A stretch of 64,000 nt of DNA from Pedobacter terrae (GCF_900100705.1 NZ_FNCH01000012.1:1-64000), one strand, 5' to 3'; shown: positions 26,730 through 36,356, counted from the first letter of the stretch. Notes: generated by a model not told the origin, from the sequence alone. Program-made: numbers and translations.

Positions 26730-27356
26730 ATGAAAACAGAAAAAGTAGATAAAAGACAAGCCATTCTTGAAGCAGCTGAAAAGCTGTTTTGCGAAACGGG
26801 TTATGAAGGTACTTCTACCCGGCAGATTGCTAAGGAATCTGGAGCAAATATGGCGATGATAAATTATTATTTCGGTTCTAAAGAAGGGGTTTTTGTAGAG
26901 ATTATGAATGAGCGTATTGCTGGTTTTGCTTCTCAGTTAAAAATCATCAATGAAGATAAGATTTCGGCATTAGAAAAATTGCATAGAGTTATAGAGGGTT
27001 ATGTAAATAGGATCTTAAGTAACACTGCATTTCATAAAATGATGCACCGGGAGCTTTCTTTAACTCAGAGACCAGCAATGTATGATAAAATTAAGGATGC
27101 CATGAGCCACAACATGCAGCTTATTGACCGGATTATTACCGGTGGGATTGAAGATGGCACCTTTAATAAAGTAGATGTACGGATGGTGATCGCGACCATT
27201 ATGGGTACGATTACCAATATTGTTATTGCACCTCAGAAAGTGATGCCATGTTCCAACTTTGACCTGAATAACCCAAAAGATAAAAAAATGATTAAGGATC
27301 GGGCAATCGCTCACTTACAAGATCTAACAACAGTTTATTTAACAACAAAAAAATGA
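26730..27356 (+). CDS. TetR/AcrR family repressor of the efflux operon
   Basis: The 208-residue protein has an N-terminal helix-turn-helix (about 10-56: ILEAAEKLFCETGYEGTST, RQIAKESG, MINYYFGSKEGVF) and an all-helical ligand-binding domain. It starts 16 bp after the -7 box that overlaps the operator palindrome. Its stop overlaps the start of the TolC gene by ATGA, so it heads a four-gene efflux operon and almost certainly represses it. The inducer is unknown, but the exporter type suggests hydrophobic drugs, bile-like compounds or fatty acids. Confidence 0.92.
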   Translation: MKTEKVDKRQAILEAAEKLFCETGYEGTSTRQIAKESGANMAMINYYFGSKEGVFVEIMNERIAGFASQLKIINEDKISALEKLHRVIEGYVNRILSNTAFHKMMHRELSLTQRPAMYDKIKDAMSHNMQLIDRIITGGIEDGTFNKVDVRMVIATIMGTITNIVIAPQKVMPCSNFDLNNPKDKKMIKDRAIAHLQDLTTVYLTTKK

Positions 27357-28672
27357 TACCCAAATCAATAAGATTAATGCTTGTGGCATCATTAATTCCA
27401 GCGGCTTTGTTTGCACAGGGTCCGAAAGAATTAAATATCAACCAGGCAATAGAACTTGGCATAGCCAATAGTAAAAACTTAAAACTTTCTCAAAACAAGA
27501 TCGATCAGGCAGCTGCCCAGCTCGAAGTTGTAAAAGACAATGCTTTGCCAACAGCAAATGCAAGCTTTATGTACAACCACGCCGAAATACCGACCACAAC
27601 ATTTGCTTTGCCTGGTAGCGGATCATCTTTCCGCCTGCCTAAAAGGGCCGATGCCTTTGTAGGTACAGCGGCAGTGCAAGAACTTGTTTATGGTGGTGGT
27701 AAATTAAAATATGCAAAAGAATCGACCAAATTATTGGCAGAGGTTGCACATTTGGATGCCGATAAGAGTAAAGAAGAAATCACTTACGCGATTATCAATA
27801 CCTACTATTCTTTATATAAGGTTTTACAAAGCAGAAAAGTAGTTGATCAGAATTTAGAATCGATTGCCGCACAAATTAAACAGGCACAACGTTTCTTCGA
27901 ACAGGGCATTGTAACCAAAAATGATGTGTTGCGTTTTCAATTGCAACAGGCAAATGTTACGCTAACCCAAATGGATATAGAAAGCAACCGTAAAGTAATC
28001 AACTATAACTTGGATATCCTTTTAGGTTTACCGGAAGATACAGAAGTTAAGATTGTTGATCCAACCGCAGGCTCAAAAGTATCAGGTTCGTTAAACGAAT
28101 ACATTAGCATGGCAATGGCTAACAGACAGGAGTTAAAGCAACTTGATGTGCAAAACAAAGTTGCCGATTTTAATATCAAAACCGTTAAGGCAAATACTTT
28201 ACCTACCGTTGGTGTTGGAGCCAATTTGTACTATATTAACCCAAGCGGTAATTTTATTCCGCCAGCAAACCAATACCTCATGCCCATTACGGTAGGCGCA
28301 ACGGTTTCATGGAATTTCGGAAACCTCTGGACAAATAAAAACAAAGTAAGCCAGGCAAAAATCCAACAGAATGAAATTACTATCCAGAAGGACATTTTGT
28401 CTGATCAGGTAAAAACAGATATCAATAAAAACTTTCAAAATTACCAGGTGGCCATGAACAAAATCCAGGTTTTGGAAACCTCAATTGCTCAGGCGACAGA
28501 AAACGATAAATTATTGGCATCAAAATACAAAAACAACGTGGCTTCAGTTACCGACCGTATCGATGCCGAAACCTTATTATATCAGGCAAAAATAAACTTG
28601 GAGATAGCCAAGGCAGACGCAGGTTTGGCTTACTATACCTTATTAAAATCAACAGGAAAAATAACGCAATAA
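27353..28672 (+). CDS. TolC family outer membrane efflux protein
   Basis: The 439-residue protein has a signal peptide (ending AALFAQGPKE) and two repeated OEP domains. The first begins around LNINQAIELGIANSKNLKLSQNKIDQAAAQLEVVKD and the second near LKQLDVQNKVADFNIKTVKANTLP; the end, ERAETLLYQAKINLEIAKADAGLAYY-like, is the typical helical barrel. It forms the outer-membrane duct of a tripartite pump with the next two products. It overlaps the regulator by four bases and is 8 bp from the adaptor gene. Confidence 0.92.
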   Translation: MIPKSIRLMLVASLIPAALFAQGPKELNINQAIELGIANSKNLKLSQNKIDQAAAQLEVVKDNALPTANASFMYNHAEIPTTTFALPGSGSSFRLPKRADAFVGTAAVQELVYGGGKLKYAKESTKLLAEVAHLDADKSKEEITYAIINTYYSLYKVLQSRKVVDQNLESIAAQIKQAQRFFEQGIVTKNDVLRFQLQQANVTLTQMDIESNRKVINYNLDILLGLPEDTEVKIVDPTAGSKVSGSLNEYISMAMANRQELKQLDVQNKVADFNIKTVKANTLPTVGVGANLYYINPSGNFIPPANQYLMPITVGATVSWNFGNLWTNKNKVSQAKIQQNEITIQKDILSDQVKTDINKNFQNYQVAMNKIQVLETSIAQATENDKLLASKYKNNVASVTDRIDAETLLYQAKINLEIAKADAGLAYYTLLKSTGKITQ

Positions 28673-28680
28673 ATACAGCA

Positions 28681-29718
28681 ATGACAACTGAAAAGAAAAA
28701 AAAGAACATAGTAGTACCCATCATTTTAGGTGTTTTACTAGTAATAGGTATAGTCTTCGGGATTGTAGAATGGAATTATTATAGCAAACACGTAGATACA
28801 GATGATGCACAGATTGATGGTGATATTAGTCCTGTTGTGGCCCGCGTTGGCGGTTATGTAAAGGATATTAGTTTTGAAGAAAATACACATGTAACCGAGG
28901 GACAGGTTTTGGTTAAACTTGATGATAACGATTACAAAGTAAAATTAGAACAGGCACAATCTGGCCAAAAGGGTGCTACAGCAGGTGTTGGTGTGGCGCA
29001 GTCTCAAATTGCTGCAACTACAGCCAATACCAGCACAGCAAAGGCAAACGTAGCAGCAGCAAAGGTTAAATTAAACCTGGCTCAAAAAGATTACGACCGT
29101 TACGCCAATCTGATTAAAGACGGATCGATTACCCAACAGGCTTTCGACCAGGCAAAAGCAGCTAAAGAATCAGCACAAGCAGCCTACCAGGCCGCAGTAG
29201 ATCAATATAATGCAGCGGTTAAACAAGTGGGTACTACACAATCGCAGTTGGCGGTGAGCAGCAATGTAATTAGTCAGCGCCAGAGTGATATCGATTTTGC
29301 TAAGCTTCAGTTATCTTATACCGATATTAAAGCACCTGCAACTGGTATTGTTTCTAAAAAGAATGTGCAAAAAGGACAACTGGTTCAGGCAGGCCAATCT
29401 TTATTCTCTATTGTAAACGACGGAAGTATTTATGTAACGGCTAACTTTAAAGAAACTCAATTGGAAAAAATTAAAGAGGGTTCTAAAGTAGAGATTGAAG
29501 TAGATGCTTATCCTGATCAAAAAATTGAGGGCGAAGTATATAACTTTTCACCAATTACAGGTGCAAAAGGATCTTTATTGCCTCCAGATAACGCTACCGG
29601 TAACTTCGTTAAAGTTGTACAACGTGTTCCGGTAAAAATCAAAATCCATCCATCAAAAGAACTGTTGACTAAATTACGTCCAGGAATGAGCGTTAAAGCT
29701 TCAGTTTCTACTAAATAA
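28681..29718 (+). CDS. HlyD/EmrA family periplasmic adaptor
   Basis: The 345-residue protein has a single N-terminal membrane anchor (about 9-29), then a biotinyl-lipoyl half (VDTDDAQIDGDISPVVARVGGYV), a long alpha-helical hairpin (about 95-205), the second lipoyl half (IKAPATGIVSKKNVQKGQLVQAGQ) and a beta-barrel domain. The VDTDDAxIxG phrase is typical of EmrA. It bridges the MFS pump and the TolC channel. The operon spacing of 8 bp on both sides supports co-translation. Confidence 0.93.
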   Translation: MTTEKKKKNIVVPIILGVLLVIGIVFGIVEWNYYSKHVDTDDAQIDGDISPVVARVGGYVKDISFEENTHVTEGQVLVKLDDNDYKVKLEQAQSGQKGATAGVGVAQSQIAATTANTSTAKANVAAAKVKLNLAQKDYDRYANLIKDGSITQQAFDQAKAAKESAQAAYQAAVDQYNAAVKQVGTTQSQLAVSSNVISQRQSDIDFAKLQLSYTDIKAPATGIVSKKNVQKGQLVQAGQSLFSIVNDGSIYVTANFKETQLEKIKEGSKVEIEVDAYPDQKIEGEVYNFSPITGAKGSLLPPDNATGNFVKVVQRVPVKIKIHPSKELLTKLRPGMSVKASVSTK

Positions 29719-29726
29719 TATTAAAA

Positions 29727-31274
29727 ATGGCCGAAGTAGGTTTAAAAAAGTGGATTATTACATTTACGGTAATCACAGCTTCCTTGTTGGAGTTGATTGA
29801 TACAACTATCGTAAACGTGGCAATTCCACAGATACAGGGAAACCTGGGCGCCACCCTGGAGGATGTGGCCTGGCTTTCTACCGGCTATGCGGTAGCAAAC
29901 GTTATTGTATTGCCAATGTCGGGCTGGTTGGGTAACCGGTTCGGCAGGAAAAATTATTTTCTTACCTCTATTATTGTGTTTACACTCGTTTCCTTTTTAT
30001 GCGGAAACGCCACTTCATTAAACGAGCTTATTTTATTCAGAATTATTCAGGGATTGGCCGGTGGTGGTTTAATATCAACAGCGCAAGCTATTCTTATCGA
30101 AACCTGGCCACGGGAAGATGTAGGTATCGCAACAGCCTTATTTGGTTTGGGTGCGGTAGTTGGACCAACCGTTGGACCAACCATTGGTGGATATATTTTG
30201 GATATTAGTTCATGGCCGTGGATTTTTTATGTGAATATTCCCGTCGGAATACTCGCGGCCTACTGTACTTATTCCTTTGTGCGGGCCACCCCGAAAGAAG
30301 GGCAGGGTCAACCTGTCGATTGGTGGGGTATCGCGTTATTGGCTGTTGCAGTAGGTAGTTTACAAACATTACTCGAAAAAGGAGAGAGTGAAGATTGGTT
30401 CGCTACCCCTTACATTACAGCTTTGGCTGCGGCATCGGTATTTGGCTTATTGCTTTTCATCTGGAGGGAAATGAGTACCGACCACCCCATTGTGAACTTT
30501 AAGATCATGCGGCACAGAAGTTTTTCTGTGGGTATGTTTACCTCTTTTATTTTAGGCTTCGGCTTATATGGCTCTGTATTTATATTTCCGGTATTCTGCC
30601 AGAATTTGCTGGGATTTTCGGCCCTGCAAACAGGAGAACTGTTATTCCCTGGTGGTTTGTGTACCATTGTAATGATGCCTTTTATTGGTATTATGCTAAA
30701 AAAAGGTATTCCTGCACAGTTTATGGCTACTTTTGGTATGCTAGCATTCTTTATTTTCTGTTGGATGCTGAGTAAATCAACGCTTCAATCAGGTACCGGC
30801 GATTTCTTTTTGCCACTGGTCATCAGGGGGATAGGCATGGCCTTATTGTTTGTGCCATTAACTACCCTGGCTATTCAGGATTTGAAAGGACCAGAGATTG
30901 GTCAGGGTTCGGGTTTAAATAATATGATGCGCCAGTTGGGCGGTTCGTTTGGTATCGCAGCTTTAACCACGTTGATCCACATCCGATCAGGTTTTCACAG
31001 AAGCAACCTGTTGACTAATCTTAACGATTATAACCAGCCATTTGTTGATCGTTTTAATGGTTTGATCAAAGGTTTTATGGCTAAAGGCCAGACCTTGTTC
31101 GATGCCAAAATTATGGCAGCAAAGGCGATGGAAGGAATCGTAACCAGGCAAACCATGTTACTGACTTATGATGATGCTTATTGGGTTGCCGGCTTGATTA
31201 TGCTGTTCTCCATCCCGCTCTTATATCTTCAAAAGTTTAAGAAAAATGCAAACATTCCTGCCGATGTGCACTAA
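29727..31274 (+). CDS. DHA2 family (EmrB/QacA) drug:H+ antiporter
   Basis: The 515-residue protein has about 14 membrane helices. Family motifs include LLELIDTTIVNVAIPQIQG (motif D1 of the 14-helix DHA2 group), GWLGNRFGRKN (motif A) and GLGAVVGPTVGPTIGGYI (motif C, antiporter). It energises export by the proton gradient and works with the upstream adaptor and TolC protein. Substrate specificity cannot be read from sequence. A strong terminator follows the stop. Confidence 0.93.
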   Translation: MAEVGLKKWIITFTVITASLLELIDTTIVNVAIPQIQGNLGATLEDVAWLSTGYAVANVIVLPMSGWLGNRFGRKNYFLTSIIVFTLVSFLCGNATSLNELILFRIIQGLAGGGLISTAQAILIETWPREDVGIATALFGLGAVVGPTVGPTIGGYILDISSWPWIFYVNIPVGILAAYCTYSFVRATPKEGQGQPVDWWGIALLAVAVGSLQTLLEKGESEDWFATPYITALAAASVFGLLLFIWREMSTDHPIVNFKIMRHRSFSVGMFTSFILGFGLYGSVFIFPVFCQNLLGFSALQTGELLFPGGLCTIVMMPFIGIMLKKGIPAQFMATFGMLAFFIFCWMLSKSTLQSGTGDFFLPLVIRGIGMALLFVPLTTLAIQDLKGPEIGQGSGLNNMMRQLGGSFGIAALTTLIHIRSGFHRSNLLTNLNDYNQPFVDRFNGLIKGFMAKGQTLFDAKIMAAKAMEGIVTRQTMLLTYDDAYWVAGLIMLFSIPLLYLQKFKKNANIPADVH

Positions 31275-31314
31275 AATTTGCAAAGAAATGCCATAAATAA
31301 TGGCAAAAAATAAA

Positions 31315-31348
31315 AACAGCCGGTGCATTTTATTACATCGGCTGTTTT
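31315..31348 (+). terminator. Intrinsic terminator of the efflux operon
   Basis: The stem AACAGCCG pairs with CGGCTGTT across a loop of about 16 nt, followed by TTAA. It lies 40 bp after the MFS stop. Confidence 0.75.
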
Positions 31349-31536
31349 AACCCAAAAAATTAACAATCAATGCAATGCCCTTAAACATTGCAAATGTTCT
31401 TAGTTAACCACATGGTGGCCAAATAAGATTCTAAAAATAAAATTTATTCTACAATTTTCCAAATTGTAAGCCTTAGAATTTTAATACCTTATGCATTTTT
31501 TGTAGTATTACGGTACACAAAACTATTGCATAACCT

Positions 31537-34122
31537 ATGCCGAAACTTCGTTTAACTACGCACCGTGAATCTATTTTTAATAATGAGGTAATCTCAAAAT
31601 TCGAACTGTTTAACAGTTTATTTCTCACTTTACCTTTTTACAAAATTAAGGATACCGGAACATTGCTTCCCTTGTTTTTTAAAAGCTGTGAAGAAGGTAT
31701 CGCCAATGGAGAAAAACCTGCACAGATTATTGAAGAATTTTTCGCCAAGTATACCAGTTATACCGAGCGTAAAGATATTATTGACCTGCTTTTTCGTTTC
31801 ATCCAGTATATCGAACGGCAAGTGGTGCTTTTTGATGCCGTAGAGGATGCTTCTTTTACCAAGTTAAATACTACAGACGAGCAAAGCACTTTGGCCTACA
31901 TTTTAAAGAAGAATGCAGATAACAAACCAATGTTATCGAAAATTGAGGAGTTGATCGATGAACTTTCGCTTCGTCTGGTTTTAACCGCACATCCCACGCA
32001 GTTTTATCCCGGAAGTGTTTTAGCTATTATTACCGATTTAACTAAGGCCATTAGGGATAACGATCTTACCTCGATGAATTCGCTGTTACAGCAACTGGGT
32101 AAAACGCCATTTTTCAACAAAAAATCGCCAACGCCGGTTGATGAAGCCTTAAACCTGGCCTGGTTTTTAGAAAATACTTTTTATTTTGCAGCAGCAAACA
32201 TTCAGGAAGAAATAGACCAGAACCTGGATGAATATAACCTGGAGACCAAGAAAATTTTAGAACTGGGTTTCTGGCCAGGGGGAGATCGGGACGGAAATCC
32301 AAATATCCACGCCGATACAACCTTAGAAGTTTCTAAAATGTTACGGCAAATTCTGTTCCGCTGTTATTACCGGGATTTCAGAGTGATTAAACGCCGCATC
32401 ACTTTTAGAGGCGTTGAAGAAAATATAGCAAAACTGCATGATGTACTTTATCAGAACGCTTTCGATCAGGCCTGTGAGCTACATGATATTTCTGATGAAT
32501 TAAGAGATAACCTGAATAAAATTAAAGAAACTTTATTGGCAGAACACGGAGGTCTGTTTGTTGATCTGGTTAACAATCTGATCCGCAAAATAGATTTATA
32601 CGGCAACTACTTTGCCTCATTAGATATCCGTCAGGATAGCCGCGTTTTAAGGAGTGTGCACGCATATTGCCGCGCTAATAAGCCTATTTCTTCGTTATAT
32701 CCTGCTGATTATGATAAATTATCAGAAGCTGAAAAACTGAGCCTGATTTCTTTTAAAGAAGCCACCATCGTTTACGCAAGTGAGCCTGATGCCTTAATTG
32801 AGGATACCATTGAGGTAATTAAAGGAATCAAGGGGATTCAAAAACGCAATGGCGAAAAAGCCTGTCACCGTTTTATTATCAGCAATTGCCAGCAGGCGAG
32901 TGATATTCTTCAGTTGATTGAACTTTTCCTTTGGAACGGTTGGAGCAAAGAATCATTAACGATTGATTTTGTGCCACTTTTTGAAACCGTTAACGATTTG
33001 AATGGCGCTGCTGCTATTATGGATACCTTGTATAGCAATCCATTTTATAAAGCACATTTGGCCAGCCGTGGCAATAAACAGGATATTATGCTCGGTTATT
33101 CTGATAGTACCAAAGATGGTGGTTATTTAATGGCCAATTGGTCTATTTTTAACGGAAAAACCTCATTGTCGGCCATTTCTGCCAAACATAACATTCAACT
33201 GGCATTCTTCGATGGTCGTGGCGGACCTCCTGCACGTGGTGGTGGCAAAACACACCGTTTTTATGCCTCAATGGGTAAAGAAATTGCAAACAAAAACATG
33301 CAGTTGACCGTTCAGGGGCAGACGATCAGTTCTCAGTATGGTTCGGTAGAAAGTGCTGAATTTAATATTGAACAATTAATTAATGCCGGAATTTCATCAG
33401 GCTTAAAAGAGAAACACAATGTACTTTTAGATCCGGAAAATAAAACATTGCTCGATGCAATGGCAGAAGATGGTTACAAAGCATTTGTCGATTTGCGTGA
33501 ACATCCATTATTTGTTAGTTACTTAGAGAAATTATCTGCACTTAAATTATTATCACAGGCTAATATCAGCAGTCGCCCGGTAAAAAGAAATGGTGGTGGC
33601 GAAATGAAACTTGAAGATTTAAGAGCCATCAGCTTCGTTACGGCCTGGAGTATGTTAAAACAAAATGTACCGGGTTTTTATGGAATGGGTACTGCGATGA
33701 AAAATCAAGAGAAAGCAGGCAACTGGGATAAGGTGGTTAAAGTTTATCAGGATTCTGATTACTTAAAAACTATTGTAGATAATTGTATGATGAGTATGAG
33801 TAAATCAGACTTTACCATAACCGCACATTTAGCCGCAGATAAAGAGTTTGGTGCATTTTGGACTCAATTACACGAAGAATATAAATTAGCGAAAGAGATG
33901 CTTTTAAAACTCTCAGGACAGGAAACCCTAATGGCTAACTATCCGGTAGATAAAAAATCGATCGCTACACGCGAGAAAATTATTTTGCCACTGGTATTGA
34001 TCCAGCATTTTGCTTTAGAAAAACTACAGCATGATCAGAACGAGAAAGACCAGCAGGCTTTAGAAAAGCTTGCGGTTAGAACAGTATTTGGTATTGTAAA
34101 TGCTGGTAGGAATTTAGCTTAG
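31537..34122 (+). CDS. ppc: Phosphoenolpyruvate carboxylase
   Basis: This enzyme fixes bicarbonate onto PEP to make oxaloacetate, replenishing the TCA cycle. The 861-residue protein has the catalytic LVLTAHPTQFYP (the usual glutamate after HPT is Gln, a variant also in Bacteroidota), WPGGDRDGNP, LGYSDSTKDGGYLMANW and the PEP/bicarbonate loop FDGRGGPPARGGGKTHRF, and ends near IVNAGRNLA like family C-termini. It is transcribed alone, with a terminator at its 3' end. Confidence 0.96.
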   Translation: MPKLRLTTHRESIFNNEVISKFELFNSLFLTLPFYKIKDTGTLLPLFFKSCEEGIANGEKPAQIIEEFFAKYTSYTERKDIIDLLFRFIQYIERQVVLFDAVEDASFTKLNTTDEQSTLAYILKKNADNKPMLSKIEELIDELSLRLVLTAHPTQFYPGSVLAIITDLTKAIRDNDLTSMNSLLQQLGKTPFFNKKSPTPVDEALNLAWFLENTFYFAAANIQEEIDQNLDEYNLETKKILELGFWPGGDRDGNPNIHADTTLEVSKMLRQILFRCYYRDFRVIKRRITFRGVEENIAKLHDVLYQNAFDQACELHDISDELRDNLNKIKETLLAEHGGLFVDLVNNLIRKIDLYGNYFASLDIRQDSRVLRSVHAYCRANKPISSLYPADYDKLSEAEKLSLISFKEATIVYASEPDALIEDTIEVIKGIKGIQKRNGEKACHRFIISNCQQASDILQLIELFLWNGWSKESLTIDFVPLFETVNDLNGAAAIMDTLYSNPFYKAHLASRGNKQDIMLGYSDSTKDGGYLMANWSIFNGKTSLSAISAKHNIQLAFFDGRGGPPARGGGKTHRFYASMGKEIANKNMQLTVQGQTISSQYGSVESAEFNIEQLINAGISSGLKEKHNVLLDPENKTLLDAMAEDGYKAFVDLREHPLFVSYLEKLSALKLLSQANISSRPVKRNGGGEMKLEDLRAISFVTAWSMLKQNVPGFYGMGTAMKNQEKAGNWDKVVKVYQDSDYLKTIVDNCMMSMSKSDFTITAHLAADKEFGAFWTQLHEEYKLAKEMLLKLSGQETLMANYPVDKKSIATREKIILPLVLIQHFALEKLQHDQNEKDQQALEKLAVRTVFGIVNAGRNLA

Positions 34123-34175
34123 TGCTTCAGCCAAACCTCATAGGTTTCAGAAACCTGCGAGGTTAAATATAAACC

Positions 34176-34204
34176 AAGGTCTGTGTCCTCACAGACCTTT
34201 TTTA
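34176..34204 (+). terminator. Intrinsic terminator of ppc
   Basis: The stem AAGGTCTGTG pairs with CACAGACCTT around TCCT and is followed by TTTTT. It starts 54 bp after the ppc stop. Confidence 0.85.
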
Positions 34205-34294
34205 TTGCCAGCTGTCATTTTGAGGAATAACTTATTATATAAAAATCAATATGAGTGACAGATAAAAATTAATTAGTAATATCCTTCGAGAAAT

Positions 34295-34363
34295 CGTCAT
34301 TCCCAACTTGATTGGGAATCTTAAAACGCTTGCATTAAGATTCCCGCATGCGCGAGAATGACG
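34295..34363. repeat. CGTCATT palindrome, variant element
   Basis: CGTCATTCCCAACTTGATTGGGAATCTTA pairs in part with TAAGATTCCCGCATGCGCGAGAATGACG. Its ends resemble type A, but the core differs (GGGAATCTTA against GCAATCTTA). It is probably a related subfamily. Confidence 0.7.
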
Positions 34364-34694
34364 ACAGAACTAGTGGATTCTGTCAATGGTAGGCACGAAG
34401 AATCTTTTGCATAGTAGCAGGCATTGAAATTGACTGCTTATCATTGATCCTGTAGTCCTTTGGCTGCAGATTATTCATTTTGTATTTAAGGTTTTCGGCA
34501 TTCATGCTTGCTTCGCAGGCGTTCACTGCGTTCAGGATGACAAAACCTTGCCAGCTAAACCTGATGGACGAATGCCGATTTTCTATCGGCTGGACGGAAA
34601 GCAGGAATGCTTAAACCTATGAAAAGCCGAACCTTGCTTTCCAAAAACCATGACAAAATAATCTTTAAGGAAATGTTTTGCTAAAGGTAGGAAA

Positions 34695-34733
34695 GATTGC
34701 TTCGTCGGCTGAAAAAGCCTTCTCGCAATGACG
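34695..34733. repeat. Half copy of repeat type A
   Basis: The segment GATTGCTTCGTCGGCTGAAAAAG continues with CCTTCTCGCAATGACG, the right half of copies A3 and A4. No left half is present. Confidence 0.7.
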
Positions 34734-34745
34734 CCTGCAATTAAA

Positions 34746-34786
34746 CAAAAAATCCCCCGCTGATTTTTTCATCAACGAGGGATTTT
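34746..34786 (-). terminator. Intrinsic terminator of the peroxiredoxin operon
   Basis: On the minus strand AATCCCTCGTTGAT pairs with ATCAGCGGGGGATT (one wobble or mismatch) and is followed by TTTTTTG. It lies about 35 bp past the last gene of the operon. Confidence 0.8.
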
Positions 34787-34821
34787 ATATTTTGAAAAAG
34801 CCAGCTTAATGCTTAAGACGA

Positions 34822-35070
34822 TTATCTATCAATCGACCCCATCACTTTTTGGCCGAAAGCATTTAGTGCGTCTTTTTCAGCAGCACCCTCACTTACCATC
34901 TGGTGTACCTCTAGTGCACCGCAGATATTGGTAATCATTTCACCTGCCACATCAACTTCATGCTCGCTAACGCCTCTAAATTCGCAGAAGGCCTCTAAAA
35001 CCTCTAAAGTAGTCTCCAGTTGTGCCGGAGTGGTGTTTTGAAATAACTGTCTTATAACTGGAATCTTCAT
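34822..35070 (-). CDS. Small conserved protein of the redox operon (DUF6952-like)
   Basis: An 82-residue mostly helical protein, MKIPVIRQLFQNTTPAQLE to QKVMGSIDR, with Cys 28 (EAFCEF) and Cys 50 (NICGA). It overlaps the stop of the thioredoxin gene by TAATG, implying translational coupling. Small proteins of this kind occur beside peroxiredoxin and thioredoxin in Bacteroidota. My family label is from memory and is not certain. A role in peroxide defence is inferred from neighbours only. Confidence 0.7.
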   Translation of the reverse strand: MKIPVIRQLFQNTTPAQLETTLEVLEAFCEFRGVSEHEVDVAGEMITNICGALEVHQMVSEGAAEKDALNAFGQKVMGSIDR

Positions 35071-35378
35071 TACTTTATCTTATTAAATAGTTCAATCAAG
35101 CCTTCTGCTTTGTTGGTTTGTACCTGATCTACCAAAGCACCGCCTTCAAAAGCTGCAAAGGTTGGTAAATTATCAACGTTTGCAAATTTGCGTGAGTTTG
35201 GAAGTTTTTCGGCATCAACAATCAGGAAAGCTACATCTTCATTCTCCGATGCCAGTTTTTTAAACTTAGGTTTCATGATCCTGCAGTTACCACACCAGGA
35301 TGCAGCGTACTGAACCATTACCTTTGAGTTATCGGCAAGGTACTGTTGAAGATTATCTTCTGTTAATTCTAAAAACAT
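35070..35378 (-). CDS. Thioredoxin-like protein (CGNC active site)
   Basis: The 102-residue protein is a compact thioredoxin fold with the redox motif SWCGNCRIMKPKF (Cys 29, Cys 32) in place of the usual WCGPC, and the cis-proline region NLPTFAAFEGG. It lacks a signal peptide, so it is cytoplasmic. It lies between a typical 2-Cys peroxiredoxin and a small protein in one operon, so the likely job is to reduce the peroxiredoxin. The Asn in the CxxC motif should alter its redox potential, but this has not been tested here. Confidence 0.9.
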   Translation of the reverse strand: MFLELTEDNLQQYLADNSKVMVQYAASWCGNCRIMKPKFKKLASENEDVAFLIVDAEKLPNSRKFANVDNLPTFAAFEGGALVDQVQTNKAEGLIELFNKIK

Positions 35379-35392
35379 AACGTTTTGTTTAA

Positions 35393-36025
35393 TTAGTTAG
35401 CGGCTAAATATTCAGCTACGCCAGTTCTGTTTGCATTCATTGCTTCTTTTCCTTCTTCCCAGTTTGCAGGACAAACTTCGCCATGTTTCTGAACGTGAGC
35501 ATAAGCATCAATTAAACGCAAATATTCTTTAACGTTTCTACCTAGTGGCATATCGTTAACACTTTCGTGGAAAACTTTACCAGTTTCGTCAATTAAGTAA
35601 GTAGCTCTGAAAGTTACGTTAGAACCTGAGAAAGATTCGTTTCCTTCTTCGTCGTAGTTCACTTCCTGATCTAAAATATCTAAGATACCTGATAATTGTC
35701 TGTGGGTATCTGCTAAAATCGGATAAGTAACACCTTCAATACCACCGTTATCTTTTGGGGTATTTAACCAGGCGAAGTGAACTTCGTTGGTATCGCAAGA
35801 TGCACCAATAACGATTGTATTTCTTTTTTCAAATTCAGGTAAAGCAGCTTGGAAAGCGTGTAATTCTGTAGGGCAAACAAAAGTAAAATCTTTTGGATAC
35901 CAGAATAATAACACTTTGCTATTTTTGTTTACAGCTTCTTCAAATACGTTGATTTTCAAGTCATCACCCATGTCTGACATTGCATCAATACTAACACTTG
36001 GGAATTTTTTACCTACTATTGCCAT
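35393..36025 (-). CDS. 2-Cys peroxiredoxin (AhpC/TSA family)
   Basis: The 210-residue enzyme reduces hydrogen peroxide and organic peroxides. It has the peroxidatic site FTFVCPTELHAF (Cys 51) and a C-terminal resolving cysteine in HGEVCPANW (Cys 185), the hallmark of typical 2-Cys types; an extra cysteine sits at 77. It is the first gene of a three-gene operon with thioredoxin (14 bp apart). A good promoter lies 27 bp upstream. No OxyR-type site was recognised. Confidence 0.95.
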   Translation of the reverse strand: MAIVGKKFPSVSIDAMSDMGDDLKINVFEEAVNKNSKVLLFWYPKDFTFVCPTELHAFQAALPEFEKRNTIVIGASCDTNEVHFAWLNTPKDNGGIEGVTYPILADTHRQLSGILDILDQEVNYDEEGNESFSGSNVTFRATYLIDETGKVFHESVNDMPLGRNVKEYLRLIDAYAHVQKHGEVCPANWEEGKEAMNANRTGVAEYLAAN

Positions 36026-36052
36026 AATTTTTTGTCTTTAATTTTGTTGGCA

Positions 36053-36083
36053 CAAAGGTAAGGCTAAAACAGTTGTTTATCAA
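36053..36083 (-). promoter_or_regulatory. Promoter of the peroxiredoxin operon
   Basis: On the minus strand a TTG (36081-36083) is followed after 20 bp by TACCTTTG (36053-36060), matching the Bacteroidota consensus TTG-N19-TAnnTTTG. The start codon is 27 bp downstream. Confidence 0.75.
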
Positions 36084-36243
36084 CCCCGTTTCATTAATAG
36101 TTCATTGTATTTATTGATAACGATATAGACGAAAACTATATCTTTTTTATGAGGTATAGCGGGATTCTATTTTAGTTCTTTGCTGTCATGCTAAGGTACG
36201 AAGCATCTGTTTCATAGGCTGCAGATGCTTCATATAAAAACGT

Positions 36244-36338
36244 CGTCATTGCAAGGCACGAAGCAATCTTACAGCGCTCGCTGTTAGCGATCGTTGTAAG
36301 ATTGCTTCCTCGGCTGAAAAAGCCTCTTCGCAATGACG
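36244..36338. repeat. Dispersed palindromic repeat type A (copy A4)
   Basis: The arms are CGTCATTGCAAGGCACGAAG and CTCTTCGCAATGACG, with the core GCGCTCGCTGTTAGCGATCG close to that of copy A3, and the nested GGCTGAAAAAGCC. It lies 18 bp from the stop of the S9 peptidase. The interval 36026-36356 has no other content besides the peroxiredoxin promoter. Confidence 0.85.
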
Positions 36339-36356
36339 ACCTAATAAAAGAAAGGG

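Larger units (their letters stand above)
34123..34821. other. Gene-free interval with terminators and several repeats
   Basis: Almost 700 bp without a gene. It holds the palindrome CCTCATAGGTTTCAGAAACCTGCGAGG (34139-34165), the ppc terminator, a CGTCATT palindrome (34295-34363), the unit shared inverted with 16650-16694, a longer low-order region (about 34500-34670) with CCGATTTTCTATCGG-type arms, a half type A element and the terminator of the redox operon. I could not recognise any protein remnant. Confidence 0.65.
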
